64,000 nt of DNA from contig VZSE01002451.1 in the NCBI GenBank assembly GCA_013398275.1, positions 1,547,776 through 1,611,775 on the forward strand, read 5' to 3'. This stretch comes from Promerops cafer. Taxonomy: Eukaryota > Chordata > Aves > Passeriformes > Nectariniidae. The notes beneath the pieces were generated by a model, which had not been told where the DNA came from, did not search any database, and saw only the letters and a program-made list of their open reading frames with translations. Shown in pieces: positions 1 through 11,222 of this stretch (within the stretch, counting starts at the first letter, position 1; each line of letters opens with the position of its first letter). The translations under genes and the position numbers were made by a program.

Positions 1-2461
1 AGTGAAAGTTAATGAAATCAGCAGAATTATGTCAAATGACAGTGCTGAGGCCTCATGGTAGAAACATCTCACTATTGCTGGGAAGGGAAGTCAACAAATT
101 ATAAGAATCCTTATAATTAAGAGCTTATCAAAGCACTTTATCCCATCAAGCACTACCTTACAGATACCAGGTATTACTTTCCTTAACACTTAAGGAAATT
201 AAGAGCATTGAGGATGCTTGAAACATCACAAGGAGCGAGCCAGGAGCGGAAGGTGACATACCACAGTGCATCCTAAGTGATTGAGGAGATTACCCAGGGA
301 AACAGGAGAAAAAGAGTCATTGCTGGCTGAAGCTGATCCCAGGCTCTGCTGTCACTGCCAGTTCCATCTGTGAGCAAATCCCAACCACAAGACTTCTGAG
401 CTTCCTTCCTAACTACTTGTGCAGTAAACAGCATCCCACCACCAGCCCTAAGAGCACAATTACATGCTCCGTCTCCTTTCCTTCCTTTTGGATTGTCTCA
501 AATAATAAAGGTGTTTGCAAATATTGTCTCACTAAAAACAAGGACCTTCAGCTGGTGATTGCTGAAAATGAGGATTTTGCACTGGAAGAGTGAGCAAACC
601 TCTCTAACAAATGCAAAGCTACAGGCTGTGAAGAGCCCTCTGCCGCGTTGCGGGGCACGTCATACTCAGTTTGACTTCCCTTGCCAAACTCATTTGATCC
701 TGGTTTTTGTGCAGCCTAATGAAAACAGGATTGGCTTCATTTACTGTAGGTGATTTCTTAATAGCTGCTTCACGTTCCTCTAATAACCCATTGCCACCTT
801 CCTCATCCAGGGTGTGCACGGAGCCAACCGAGACTTTAGCACAGGCTCTGACACTGACAAATGCCTGGTTTTGATCACCTGAGGTTGTGTGAATCTATCA
901 CACACACATCAAAATCAAACGCAACATAAGGGAAACATTAATTAAACCATATCAAACACAGACTTGACAAGACTATGATTTAAGTATAAAACTGCCTGAA
1001 GAATTGTGATTCAATATTTTAGTTCATAACCCACTTTTTATATCATTGTACAGAACTGAAAAAAAAAAGAAAACTGGAACGCTTTCCCCCCTCCACCCCC
1101 TTCATCTGTTTTATTTTATCTTTCAACTCGAGCTGGCAAGTCTGTCTCAGCATCTCCCATGAAAAAAGGTGGCATAAATTGCTCAGAGAGTTGAAAGAGA
1201 AGAAAACCTTGTAAACAAGTTACCTATTCTCATTCCCTGTCCCCTAACTCCAAAGGGAGAAACATGAGCACGCCTTGCAGAGGATGCAATTTCTTCTCAT
1301 TCAGATCCAAGTCTGAGGATTGCTCTGTGCAACAGCTCCTGACGTTCCTCTGAAATACTTTATATTATCCTAAATCACCAGAATATTCCACGAAGCTAGC
1401 AGGCATTGTTGGTTGGATGCTAAGGGAGCAGTGAGAGCTTCCTTACCAAAGGTTTACATGGATGTCAATCTGGTCCAAACACAAACGCTTTGCACTGGTT
1501 GTCTTGAGACCCTTGTGAGACTTCTGATACTCCCTGCTCCAAGTTCAGATGGAAGCTGGGAGTCTATGGGGTCACAGAATCCACCAAGAATAAAAACTGA
1601 ACAAATATTCAAATCTGACCACATTTATCTGTTGTAAGTCACACAACCACTCCTGTGGGCCATCCAGGAGGAGGCAGCTGCGGGCAGGAGCTGGGAGATG
1701 TGTGGTCCAAGAGGGGGAATGCAGGAACAGTTCCCCAAATGATGCACAGGGCCACCACTCTAAGCAAACGGCACCTCCTGTGTTAATTTAAGTCCTTTCC
1801 AGCCTATCTGCCATCCTTTAATGTCAGAAAGGCTTATGAGAATATTGAAAAGGCCACTCTGGCCTGACATTTGATGCTAGTGGAGGTCAGGGACGCAACC
1901 CCCAAGTCAGAGCCTGTTGGGAGGGCAACTCCAACTTTCCTCTAATACCTTACAATTTCCATTTTTTTCTTGGCTCTAGGTATTCCTTCTTTCTCCCTCT
2001 TAATTTCAGACTAGGCTTTTTTGGGGTATTTTTTTACACTTCTGTGTAACCCTTCTCTGTTTGCTTCTGTGGCTTCACACATAAGAAAGAGAAATAATGT
2101 CTTTTTTATCAGTGGGAGCTCATCACTTCCACTTTCTGATAAACATAACTACTCTCCTCACATTTCCACTCATGTACCACTGGCATCCAAAACCACCTAT
2201 CAGCAGAGTCCTGGCACGGTGAAAAGATGATCTTAAACAAGAATAAGATGCCAAGTTTTCCCCTAGAGTGGTAAGAACCTCCCCTGGAAGCTCCAGAGCC
2301 TGCTACAAGCATGAAGCAGGCCTGTTTGCTCACTTTGTAACCTTCTGCAGCAGCCACAGCCTGAGGCCTTTGCAATTCCTCAGTTCATGATGAATTTACT
2401 ACCAACTGATCTTCAACATGCTTGGATGAGACAGGGGAGGGAATTTCATTCACAGCAAGGC
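1..2461. other. Unique non-coding sequence, no gene seen
   Basis: This stretch has no recognisable gene. Open frames stay under 90 codons and match no family I know. It holds a short perfect hairpin at 97-118 and a C-run-rich tract near 1085-1110. Otherwise it is ordinary A+T-rich, CpG-poor vertebrate sequence. I infer intergenic or intronic DNA. Confidence 0.7.
97..118. repeat. Perfect 9-bp inverted repeat with 4-nt loop
   Basis: AATTATAAG at 97-105 is the exact reverse complement of CTTATAATT at 110-118, with loop AATC between them. The stem is A+T-rich, and such hairpins arise by chance in a window this size, so no function is claimed. Confidence 0.6.

Positions 2462-2516
<55 letters not shown>
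2462..2516. repeat. (ATT)n trinucleotide microsatellite
   Basis: About 18 uninterrupted units of ATT (AAT on the other strand) run for 55 bp without a single interruption. Read on the plus strand in one frame it gives a run of leucines, which is a by-product of the repeat and not a protein. The purity suggests a young, probably length-polymorphic locus. The flanks are unique sequence, so it could serve as a marker in related birds. Confidence 0.97.
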
Positions 2517-5244
2517 GAGCTGGATACATCTGAGGGAGCACAAATGTCACACCATTGCTTCCATACATCCCTTCCTCTTCACTGCCATCTGTTTCTGGAG
2601 TTGTCACTCACAGCAGTTTCTGCATTCTCCATTATTGTCTTCAAGTTTCTTCTGGGGACCCAGTTTAATTCCACATTTGCAGCCTCATGTTACCCAGAAG
2701 GCAAGTTAATGAAGTTGGTGTGTGTCATTTATCTTACTCCTCCCTGCCTCCAAAATGTGTACTTTTGGAAATCTGATACATTCACTACTCTTTTTGACAG
2801 ATCCTGGTGCAGCTTGAAAATGCTCCACCAGACTTATCTGCATTGGCCACATTGATTTATCAGATTAATTTAACTTCTTTGAGGAGGCTTTCAGTAATAA
2901 TCAGCTCTATTGTGTTCACAAAAGTAATTTGAAATATAGAAATGTTAATTAAGATCTTGAGTTCTGATTTGGCTTATTGTTAAGATAAGGACAGCTCTGA
3001 AATTCAGTTCTGTTTGGCTTCCAGGAGCCTGAAGAAGTTCAGAGGTCCCAGAAGCAGCAGAACATCTCAAACTCTCCTCTTTCCAAAACCTGCAGCTTGT
3101 TCAGAGCTCTGCCCTCAGTCTTTCCTGCATTATTGTAAGGACAGACCAACATGGCAGTGACAGCATTAATGAGATAAAACTCCTTATTTCTTGGCACAGG
3201 TAACAGAACAGAGAGGAAGGCTTCCAACCAGCAGGAAAATGAACAGATAAAAGAGACTAAAACTAAACTAGAAGATACTAGAAATCATGCAGATCATTCC
3301 ATGAAAACGACACAAATTGCATTAAAACCCATATAAAAATTTAATTTTTCAAAGTTTCCCTGTTATTCTCAGTAAGTTCTGCCATCTCTAGGTGCCTGAT
3401 GTCTCCCTGATTTCCAGGTTAAAATTGGGATTGCTCTCCCAGAGATTGTCCCAGTGCAAGTTGTGTTTGCAAAAATGTCTGTAGATCATGTCCTTTCCAG
3501 GAATTTCCAGCCCCCAGTGGGGAGCAAGGGCTTGGATACTCTACTTGTTGCTATGGCAGCTACTAAAACTGCTGCTCACAAGAATTTTTGAATTGCTCTC
3601 TGTATTCAAACATGCTTTGAAAACAGGTTAAAAATCAACAGCTTCAGCTCTATTAAACAGCCAATTACTGATTTAAGTTGTCCAAAATAAAAAAAAAAAT
3701 TAGAAAAAAATTGTATTTAACCTCCCCTTTGTGTTAAAAATAAATCACACGCAGTCTGTAAAGATTTTTTAGTTAGAGATTTGAAGCAGCCCTTACAAAA
3801 ATTTTAAATTATTTATATAATTAAATTAGAATGCACTCTTTTGCTTTAGAGTTTTAGAAATGAGCAGCTGTTATAAATGTAAACCCTAGTTGGAGACAAG
3901 CTGCACGTCAAACAATACATTCAAAAAATGGTATGAAAATAGGTTTCTAGGCACTGCATTTGTGGGTTGGAAGAGCAGCCATGCTGCTCCCATGGGATGG
4001 AGTGCTGCACCACCAGGTGCATTTGTCACAGCCACGGGTGACAGTGGCTCTGAACAAGGCTTTGGATACACAGAGACATCCCTCCTTTTGCTGAAGCATC
4101 TCTGAAGCAATTCCATGCCCACATTATTATATTCATTTCATTATTATGGCTGATAATTAAAAAAGAAACACTGAAATTGGTGTATTAGCCCAGATGGAGG
4201 GGCTGTCTGTCCAGGATCCTGCCCACTTCAGCCAAGACCAACCCTGCAGTTTGGAGATCCAGATGGAAAGGCAATGGTTGATGCTCAAATAAAACCTGGA
4301 GAGGCTGAGATGAACGTGCACTAAAGAGCTTTCCCCTCCAGCTGCAGAGGAGATAAAGCAGAGGGCATGGAACAAAGGCTGTGGTGTTCAAGGAGCAGCT
4401 TTGCTTTGCGTTATTCTCGGAGGTTTTTGTCTGAATTAATAAACAATGCCCTAAGGGAAGAGGTTGGAAGAGACTTTGGCAGGATGTTAGCCCTTCCTGA
4501 GCTGGGGAGACAAGCCAGCAGCCATGCAGCACTTATGGAATAATCTGCCCACAGGGAAGCTTCTTCTTAGCTCTCATTAGTTAGAGGTGGGGCTTTACCC
4601 TCAAGCATAAAGCACAAATCTAGGAACTTTAAAAGCATTAGTAATAAGAAATCCATTATTAGCATTGTTTCAGCTCCTTTTAATTGACCTTAATGCAAAT
4701 ATATTTCAAATGTTTAAAGGATACTTGAAAGGAATTCCAGAAAACAGTCCTCTGTGCTGCTATCATGTTTTGATCTATTACAATGCCTGAAGAAAATTAA
4801 CTCGCATCTTAAATAATTCATGCATTTATTGGGTCAGAGGCTCTTTCAGACCTGATGCTCTGCCAATAGAAATGGCAGAGATGCAAATGACAAATCAGAC
4901 AGGAGCATTATCCATAAAGTTTGAAAGCTGGATCTAATCCCAGCCTTCTTGAAGGGAAATGTGTTCTGAGGAGAAGCTGTTTTTCTGGCTTTCTCCTTGT
5001 GAAACAATGAAGGTTTTCCCAACAGGTGCACTGCCTTCAGGTCATATTAGTTATAGGCAGAGACAGAGCTTAGGATAGAAATAACAAAGAGATCATTTGA
5101 GTTACCTGAATGCAAGCAAGGCTTTAACCCAGCCACAGCCATACCAAGCCTTCCTGCAGCCCTGGCTTCTAGAGCTGGGACAGGGTGATGTCAGTGAAAG
5201 TGGGAATGCTGCTCCACCTTTCTAAAATCAGCCCAGCAACCAAG
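2517..5244. other. Unique non-coding sequence, no gene seen
   Basis: No gene, RNA gene or clear interspersed repeat is visible. The part from about 3640 to 3860 is strongly A+T-rich with short A and T runs. Two overlapping opposite-strand frames near 3890-4120 and two near 4157-4532 reach at most 115 codons and resemble no known protein. I infer intergenic or intronic DNA. Confidence 0.65.
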
Positions 5245-5400
5245 CTGCATCCAGAACTGGATGAAACACTGCACGTGGGGTCTCACCAGAGCAGAGTGGA
5301 GGGGCAGAGCCCCCTCCCTGGACCTTTCCACACTCTTTGGGTGCAGCCCAGGATACAACTGCCACCATGACGTATCCCAGGAAGAGCACAATGTGCCAGT
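5245..5400 (-). mobile_element. CR1 LINE fragment, minus strand, 3' part of the element
   Basis: The plus-strand text reads as the reverse complement of the late CR1 region just before the 3' untranslated part. The recognisable stretches are the word beginning at 5251 (CCAGAACTGG), GGGGTCTCACCAGAGCAGAG at 5277-5296, and CAGCCCAGGATACAACTG at 5344-5361, followed by a decayed match to the next part of the element. In CR1 this lies in the terminal reverse-transcriptase coding sequence. The copy is truncated at both ends, has substitutions and small gaps, and is certainly inactive. The left boundary is approximate, because decayed sequence may extend it to about 5200. Confidence 0.8.
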
Positions 5401-8357
5401 TAAAATCCTGAGTTAAAATCCTGGAAGGGAAACTTTTACTTAGTTGTTACCAGTGAATTGTCTCTGCTGGAAGCCCTCCAGAGACAGCTGAATTAATTCA
5501 GCCAGGGTGCTGCTGAAGGCATGGGTAAGCAAGCCATTTGGGAAGAGGGGTAATGCAGCACAACGCTGTTCAGAGATAATCAAATGTCAGCCTGGCAACT
5601 CTGCTGATAGGATCATTAAAAATGGGCTCAATTCCACCAGCACTCCCAGGATTTTCATCCTTTGAGGTGGAAACAGCTTTACCCCACTTAGAAGAAAAGT
5701 GAATATTTGCATGTATAAAGCTCTTTTGTCCCCAGGGACTTCACGCAGTATGGACTGGATTTATAAACAGACCATACAGGTGTCTCTGGACTTGTGATCA
5801 ATTATTGATTCTCTGGCCCTACACGTACAGTGAAACCTCTTTGTAGATGATCTCAGTATGATCATGAACACACAAAGGACAAGTGGATTGGGGTCTCTTT
5901 GCTTGCCATGTGCAGGTGCCAGGTAAGCAAGAGAGGAAAATCTGAAAGAGTTACACAGACTGATGTAAGGCAGATCTTCATGGGGTGCTCAATTCTGCAA
6001 TCACTTGCTTTTCTGCCACTGAAAAAAAGAAGACATGTCCAAGTAATATTTGAGGTTCAAATATAAGGTGACACAAATCTGATGCTCCTAGTAAGATTTC
6101 TGAAATTATCTTGGTTAGAGTTGTGCAAAGTGTAGCTTTTTCAAACAAGAAACGAGAGCTCAATTAGATGATTAATTCATCCAAAGAGAAGCATGAAGCC
6201 AAACAGAGAACTCCAGATTTGGGATCTGGCCTTGCCATCAACTGTGGAGCACTCACTTCCACTCAGTTAGCATTTCCCATTAGGAATCAGTACACATGAA
6301 GTGACCTGGCTGCTGTTTATCATTCTTGTGGACCTGCTGAAGCTGAAGCTGTGTCACTTGTGGCTCTCTAAGAAGGCATCAGCACCACATCAAGGGGGGG
6401 TTGCAAGAGCACTTAGAGAATGCCTGCAATACCCACATTTAAAAAAAAAGACCCAAAAGACTAAAGCCTGGGATTGAAGTCATTAAAAACAAAAGCAGAA
6501 GCTAATTTTGTACCTAGTAGGGTTATTTCTTCTTACAAAAAGGTTTCTTTAACCCAACCACTCAAACTAATCCACCTGCATACTGAGTGGATTATTACTC
6601 TAAAGGGGTAAGGACAGCTTGTTTCTCACTCCTGAGAACAAATGTAAGCTATTTTGCAGTGCAGCAGGAAAGGCAGGGATCTGTTTGGCATGCACTGCAC
6701 CAGCTAACTGAGAGCACATTGGACAGCAGCTACATCCCCATTAACCAGCATTTACAAATAAGGCTTCGTCAGAGGAGTAATAAATGCCACTTGCATTTCT
6801 TTTAATATATTCTCCCATTATACAGCTATCCCAGTAACCTCCCAGGAAAATGAGGAGGTCAAGGGAACAGTCAAAGTTGACAATGCTGAATCTCAAAACC
6901 ACTATTATTAAACATGGCAATTTGGAAACTGAGAGTTGCTGCTACAATGACGATGTGCCAGCTACACCAAAGGTGACCATAAGGCCACAGAACACTTGAG
7001 CAGGACCCATCAGCAGGGCAAAAGAGCAAAGAGAGCAAAAACTGGTCTGAGGAAATCTTCACCAGAGGTGTGTTCACAGAGGGGGAGGGATGAGTAATGT
7101 GCCAAGTGAAAATAAGTCTATAAACCAAAAAGTAAAATTAAATGTTGCATCACACACGTCCTCTAGCTCCTAAATACAGATGCTGGAATCACAGAGGGCT
7201 GCTGGGCTGAGTCATTTCACAGTCTCTTGGGATAGAAAATTGCTGTGTAAAGCATTGGGGCTTCACACAGAAACTTATAAATAAGGATTCCTAAGAACAG
7301 TGCAAGCACGTTACAAAAGTCACACATGCAATGTGAAAGTGGAAAGAGGTGACTTTTTCAAGAAAGGCCTCTGCTGCAAGAATTTCCCAGAAGCTCATGA
7401 CCCCAGCACACAAGTGGAAGTTTCTCCTGGAAACTTCCCTGCCCTGCAGTGTCTGGTGATGGCACCTCTGGAAGGTGCATTCTCTTGGCACCACTTGGTA
7501 CTTCCAAGGATGGTTCCTGGCATTTTGATCCACCCAAGAGCACACACACGTTCCTGGAAGTCAGCAACACTGCTCTGCTGTGGAAAAGCAGGAAGGGGAT
7601 TAGCAGCTCCCTTTCACATTGTGTCAGCTTGTCAATTAAGAAAAGTCATCAATTTCTTCCTTGGCTGTCATCTGTGGCAGCTTACGACAATTTTACAAAC
7701 AACTAAATATGTCTAAAGCTCCTTCAGCAGCCTGGAGTCCACTGCATAAACCATCCACTTCCCCTTCCCTTTGCAAAAATCCTCAGAGCAACAGGAAAAG
7801 GGAATAGGATTTATTGAAGCAGGTCCAGAAGCCCCCAGATGGCAGGAGATTGCAACAGTCATAAGAACAAAATAACACAGCTAAGTAAAAATAAAGCTTA
7901 CACTGCTACTGCTAAACTTACCAACAAACCTACCTCCCAGGCCTGAACCAAAAAAAGGAAGGACTATTTAGCAGCAATCCAACTGGAATGCAAACCCTAA
8001 AGACAAACTCAGAGCAAGGGCCTTCTTAGCATAAAACACAGCCTTTGTGTCTATTCACAGGGGAGCAAGGCAATGTGAACTCCATGTATTCTGAATTTCA
8101 GCACCTTTTCAGAAATCCAAGTGATCTGTTCAGACAGAGTATAGGTTCAGGTGTTCTGCACATCTCACCTAGAATAATGACAAATGAAAAAATCCTGAAT
8201 ATTGCAAGCAAGGCTGGATTTTCAGGTTAGCACAGAAATTTTGCTCCTACAGAATCAGAAGTTTCTAATGTCCACATTGGCAGAAGGAAAATTGTCAGGG
8301 AGGGGGAAGGGGCTCCCAGGCAAGGTCACCAAGTGATTTTGGTTTTTTTTAATTGGG
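5401..8357. other. Unique non-coding sequence, no gene seen
   Basis: This stretch holds a 16-bp perfect palindrome at 5487-5502 and otherwise only unique sequence. Two GT-AG-type donor-like words (GGTAAGCAAG) occur near 5525 and 5922 without any coding potential beside them. Frames of up to 138 codons near 7300-7716 overlap frames on the other strand and look like chance. I infer intergenic or intronic DNA. Confidence 0.65.
5487..5502. repeat. Perfect 16-bp palindrome
   Basis: GCTGAATTAATTCAGC equals its own reverse complement. The core TTAATTAA-like AT block resembles a homeodomain dimer site, but this is only a word match. It lies about 85 bp past the CR1 fragment and is not part of it. 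Confidence 0.6.
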
Positions 8358-8455
8358 ATTTAGGATAGGTCATGTTGGAAGGAACCTTCAAAGGTTCTGT
8401 ATTCCAAGGTTCTGTAGGACCAATTCCTGACCAGGAGCATTTAATGTAGTGACAG
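8358..8455 (-). mobile_element. Decayed CR1 LINE 3' end, minus strand
   Basis: CATGTTGGAAGGAACCTTCA at 8371-8390 and the later CCAATTCCTGACCAGGAGCAT at about 8420-8440 resemble the reverse complement of the CR1 3' untranslated end, in which a TTGGAAGGGACCTT word is followed by CCAACCC and a CATGG-type stretch. The copy is interrupted by an 11-bp direct duplication (AAGGTTCTGTA at 8391-8401 and 8406-8416). Identity is low enough that this is a moderate call. The terminal octamer repeat is not visible. Confidence 0.5.
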
Positions 8456-11090
8456 TTTCTCTATTTTAGATTCTTCAGATATGCCCCAGAAAATTCACTC
8501 CTTGACTGTCTTTAAAAAGAAGGGCAAGATTCACCCCTGGTCGTGTCTGTACTTCCATAAGAGCAGGCAGACTACTGGAATAGCACATCCTAAAACACAA
8601 CCCTGTCAGTTCCAGTCCTTTCCACTGAAAGGCACTGGGGTTTTACAGCATGGCGTGATGGATTGCTTAAAAAATGCTGATTTCTCTAATCTTCAGAGGA
8701 AAGAGCTCCCCTTTCTCAGTGTTTCCTAGACCCTTTTGTTCAAGTAAAAGTAAAAAATACTTCCCAAACAAAATTTCATGTGTTTCTCCCCCCAGCCTGT
8801 ATCTTCAGGCCCATATTTAAAGCACTGAAACATTTAATGGAAGGGAAAGCAGTTCCAGTTCTGAGGCATGGATCTGTATTTTGAGTGGTACAACCTTTTC
8901 ACGTTAGTAATTGTGTCTAGATAAATTCTGTTATCCCAACAGTCAGTTCTGGGACAGGAATGGGAGGAGGCTCCAAGTCTCTGGGAGTTTGGATGAGGTT
9001 TTTCTACTTCTCACACACAACAAAGAAATTCTAAATCCTTCAGTGCCAATGGTGCATCAGCACCGGAAGACTGAAATTCTGAAGTCTTCAAGGATAGAAA
9101 AGCTGTTCTGCTCCCAGTCCTGTTCTGGAGATCTGATATCAGGATATGATAGCAGCTAACCTGCATGGGTATTATTCAGATCTTCCAGAGCTTTCCCATA
9201 TTCACACACCTGGCACCACTGAATAAGCACTGAAAGTACTTACACAGCATATCTGAGCTTACATCTGTTCCTTATTCAGCCTATTATTGGTTTTAACTAA
9301 GTGAAAGGCAGAAATGAGGTGTCACTTAACATGGATTCTCCCACACTTATCCCCTTGTAGCATTATCAGGGATTCACACGTATTCAAACCCAGAAGATAT
9401 GTGCTTGCTGTAGTAGATCTGACATCCTGATAAGAGATGAAACACTTAACACATCAGCCAGAGTGTTATACTGTCCCGAGCCTGAGACAATATCCAGGAG
9501 ATAATTCCTTCTGCAGATTTAGAAATCCCAGTTCAAAACAATAGATCCTAATACCTCTCATCGTTGTTGTTTGAGGATGGTAAAACAAAAACCAAAACAC
9601 AAATCCCACAGCCAAATCTAAAAGTGCTGGACACAAACCCAGCCCACACAGGTGTTCTTTCTCTCAAACACTTCCCGACCTCCAAGGACCAATTCAAGCA
9701 GCTTTGTTTAACACCACTGTACATCACTGCCCTTCTCCCATAGAGCATCTCTGGTTATTCCATTTCTCTACTGAGGAGGAGGTCACTATTTCAAATATTC
9801 ATTTCCTTATCCTAACACAATATCAGAGCCAATCAACATTCAAACTCTGGATGAACAAACCCTGATAAATGCAAGTGGTTTTTCATTTTGTTTCATGTGT
9901 TTCTAGCTTAGTTAACACCCTGGGTTGTTCTTCCCAGCCTGATGCTCACTGCCAAGCCAACAGCAGTAACTGAACTACAAGCTGTGGGCCCTGAATTTTG
10001 GGGTGGCTATTTCAGACTAGTCCAAGCTGGGTTTAAGTGGGCTAAGTGTCCATTAGCAGACAGATTAGGTGAACTCCTGGAGTGTCTCTTCTGACTTTGC
10101 TTCATGCTATAGAAATCCACTTTGTGCACTCCAAGAACCCCAGTGCAGTGACTGAGAGATTACCTTAAAAGCTTACCACTGACCTGAATTAAAGCATCAG
10201 GGTAAACACCCACCTGACAAGCAGGATTTCTTTTATGCATCCTAGTACTGTTTTGACCTGATTTACAGCACTACATAATCCAACCCCAGCAGTTCCAGTT
10301 CCCCAGCATTAGCCACTATTCACTAATGAAAGAAATATTACATTAAAGAATTGATGAAATGAGGTTGACAGGTAAGCAAGAAGAAAAGGATGAAATCAAC
10401 TTACAGAATCAAAATCCTAGGGGCCATAAGTTACTTCTATTAAAATGCATATTACTAAGAAAGAAAGAATACCAACATTTAAAACAAGATTTCAAAGTAG
10501 TTAACTCCCATTCTTTTTTAAACTTTATGCTGGCTTTTAAGCCAGCTTTTAAGAAATTAGTGCTTCAGTGACAGCTGTGATCAAAGCTTCTCCCTCTGCA
10601 GTCAGGAAACAAGGCTGCTACAGCTTCCCTGATGACAGATGTGTTTCCAGCACTTCCACACTGTTCCAACCTATTGCCTGCAAAGGATTTATAGCCTTTC
10701 CAGAATGGCTCTAATATCTGTCTTTGGGTTTTGTTTAGTTGTTTAGCATCCAAAATTTCATTTTATTTCTATACATTAATAATCCCTGTAGGGGTGTTTC
10801 TTTAGCACCTTTCAGATGTGCTTTGCAAGGTAATTTACAGATACAGTCTCATTTCTGCCAGAACATCCTACCTCCTCCATTTGGTTGGATTGCACAGAGC
10901 AGTTATTCATTCCAGTTGATGCTGGATGAACCTGGGATCACCAGTGAGCCCTCGACCCCAAAAAGACTTGTGCACACCAGGAAGCACATGCTGCAAACAG
11001 GTTATTGGAAACAAGGAAGAAAAAAGCCCTAACCATTTCTTTGGGTGAATTCTGGCATAGCTAAGAACATTTCTATGAAGGTCTTAAGAA
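8456..11090. other. Unique non-coding sequence, no gene seen
   Basis: This is unique A+T-rich sequence. It holds the small palindrome and direct repeat at 10529-10553 and a donor-like word (CAGGTAAGCAAG) near 10369 with no adjacent coding exon. No frame exceeds about 100 codons. I infer intergenic or intronic DNA. Confidence 0.65.
10529..10553. repeat. Short palindrome overlapping a 12-bp-period direct repeat
   Basis: GCTGGCTT and AAGCCAGC flank two T residues at 10529-10546, and GCTTTTAAG occurs at 10533-10541 and again at 10545-10553. This looks like a local duplication on a palindromic core. No function is implied. Confidence 0.5.
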
Positions 11091-11222
11091 TGAAATCATA
11101 AAATCATCCCTGTGGGAAGAGACCCACAGGATCATCAAGTCCAACTCCTGGCTCTGGACAGGACAAACTCAAGAATACTACCATGTGCCTGAGAGTGTTG
11201 TCCAAACACTCCCTGAGCTTGC
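11091..11222 (-). mobile_element. CR1 LINE 3' end, minus strand
   Basis: This is a clear avian CR1 tail in reverse orientation. It starts with the decayed terminal octamer region (TGAAATCATAAAATCAT), then GACCCACAGGATCATCAAGT at 11121-11140, CCAACTCCTGGCTCTG, and CCATGTGCCTGAGAGTGTTG at 11181-11200 followed by TCCAAACACTCC. About ten bases expected between the octamers and the GGAAG word are missing. The 5' part is absent, as is usual for CR1 because of incomplete reverse transcription. It is not functional. Confidence 0.92.

Noticed and set aside
2422..2709. Frame with a long leucine run resembling a membrane segment
   Set aside because: The leucine run is the translation of the (ATT)n microsatellite.
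5915..5930. CAGGTAAGCAAG splice-donor-like word, repeated near 10369
   Set aside because: Neither copy follows a coding-like segment, and donor-like words of this strength occur by chance.
8290..8325. Possible G-quadruplex in a G-rich run
   Set aside because: Only three clear G runs are present, and four are needed for a standard intramolecular quadruplex.
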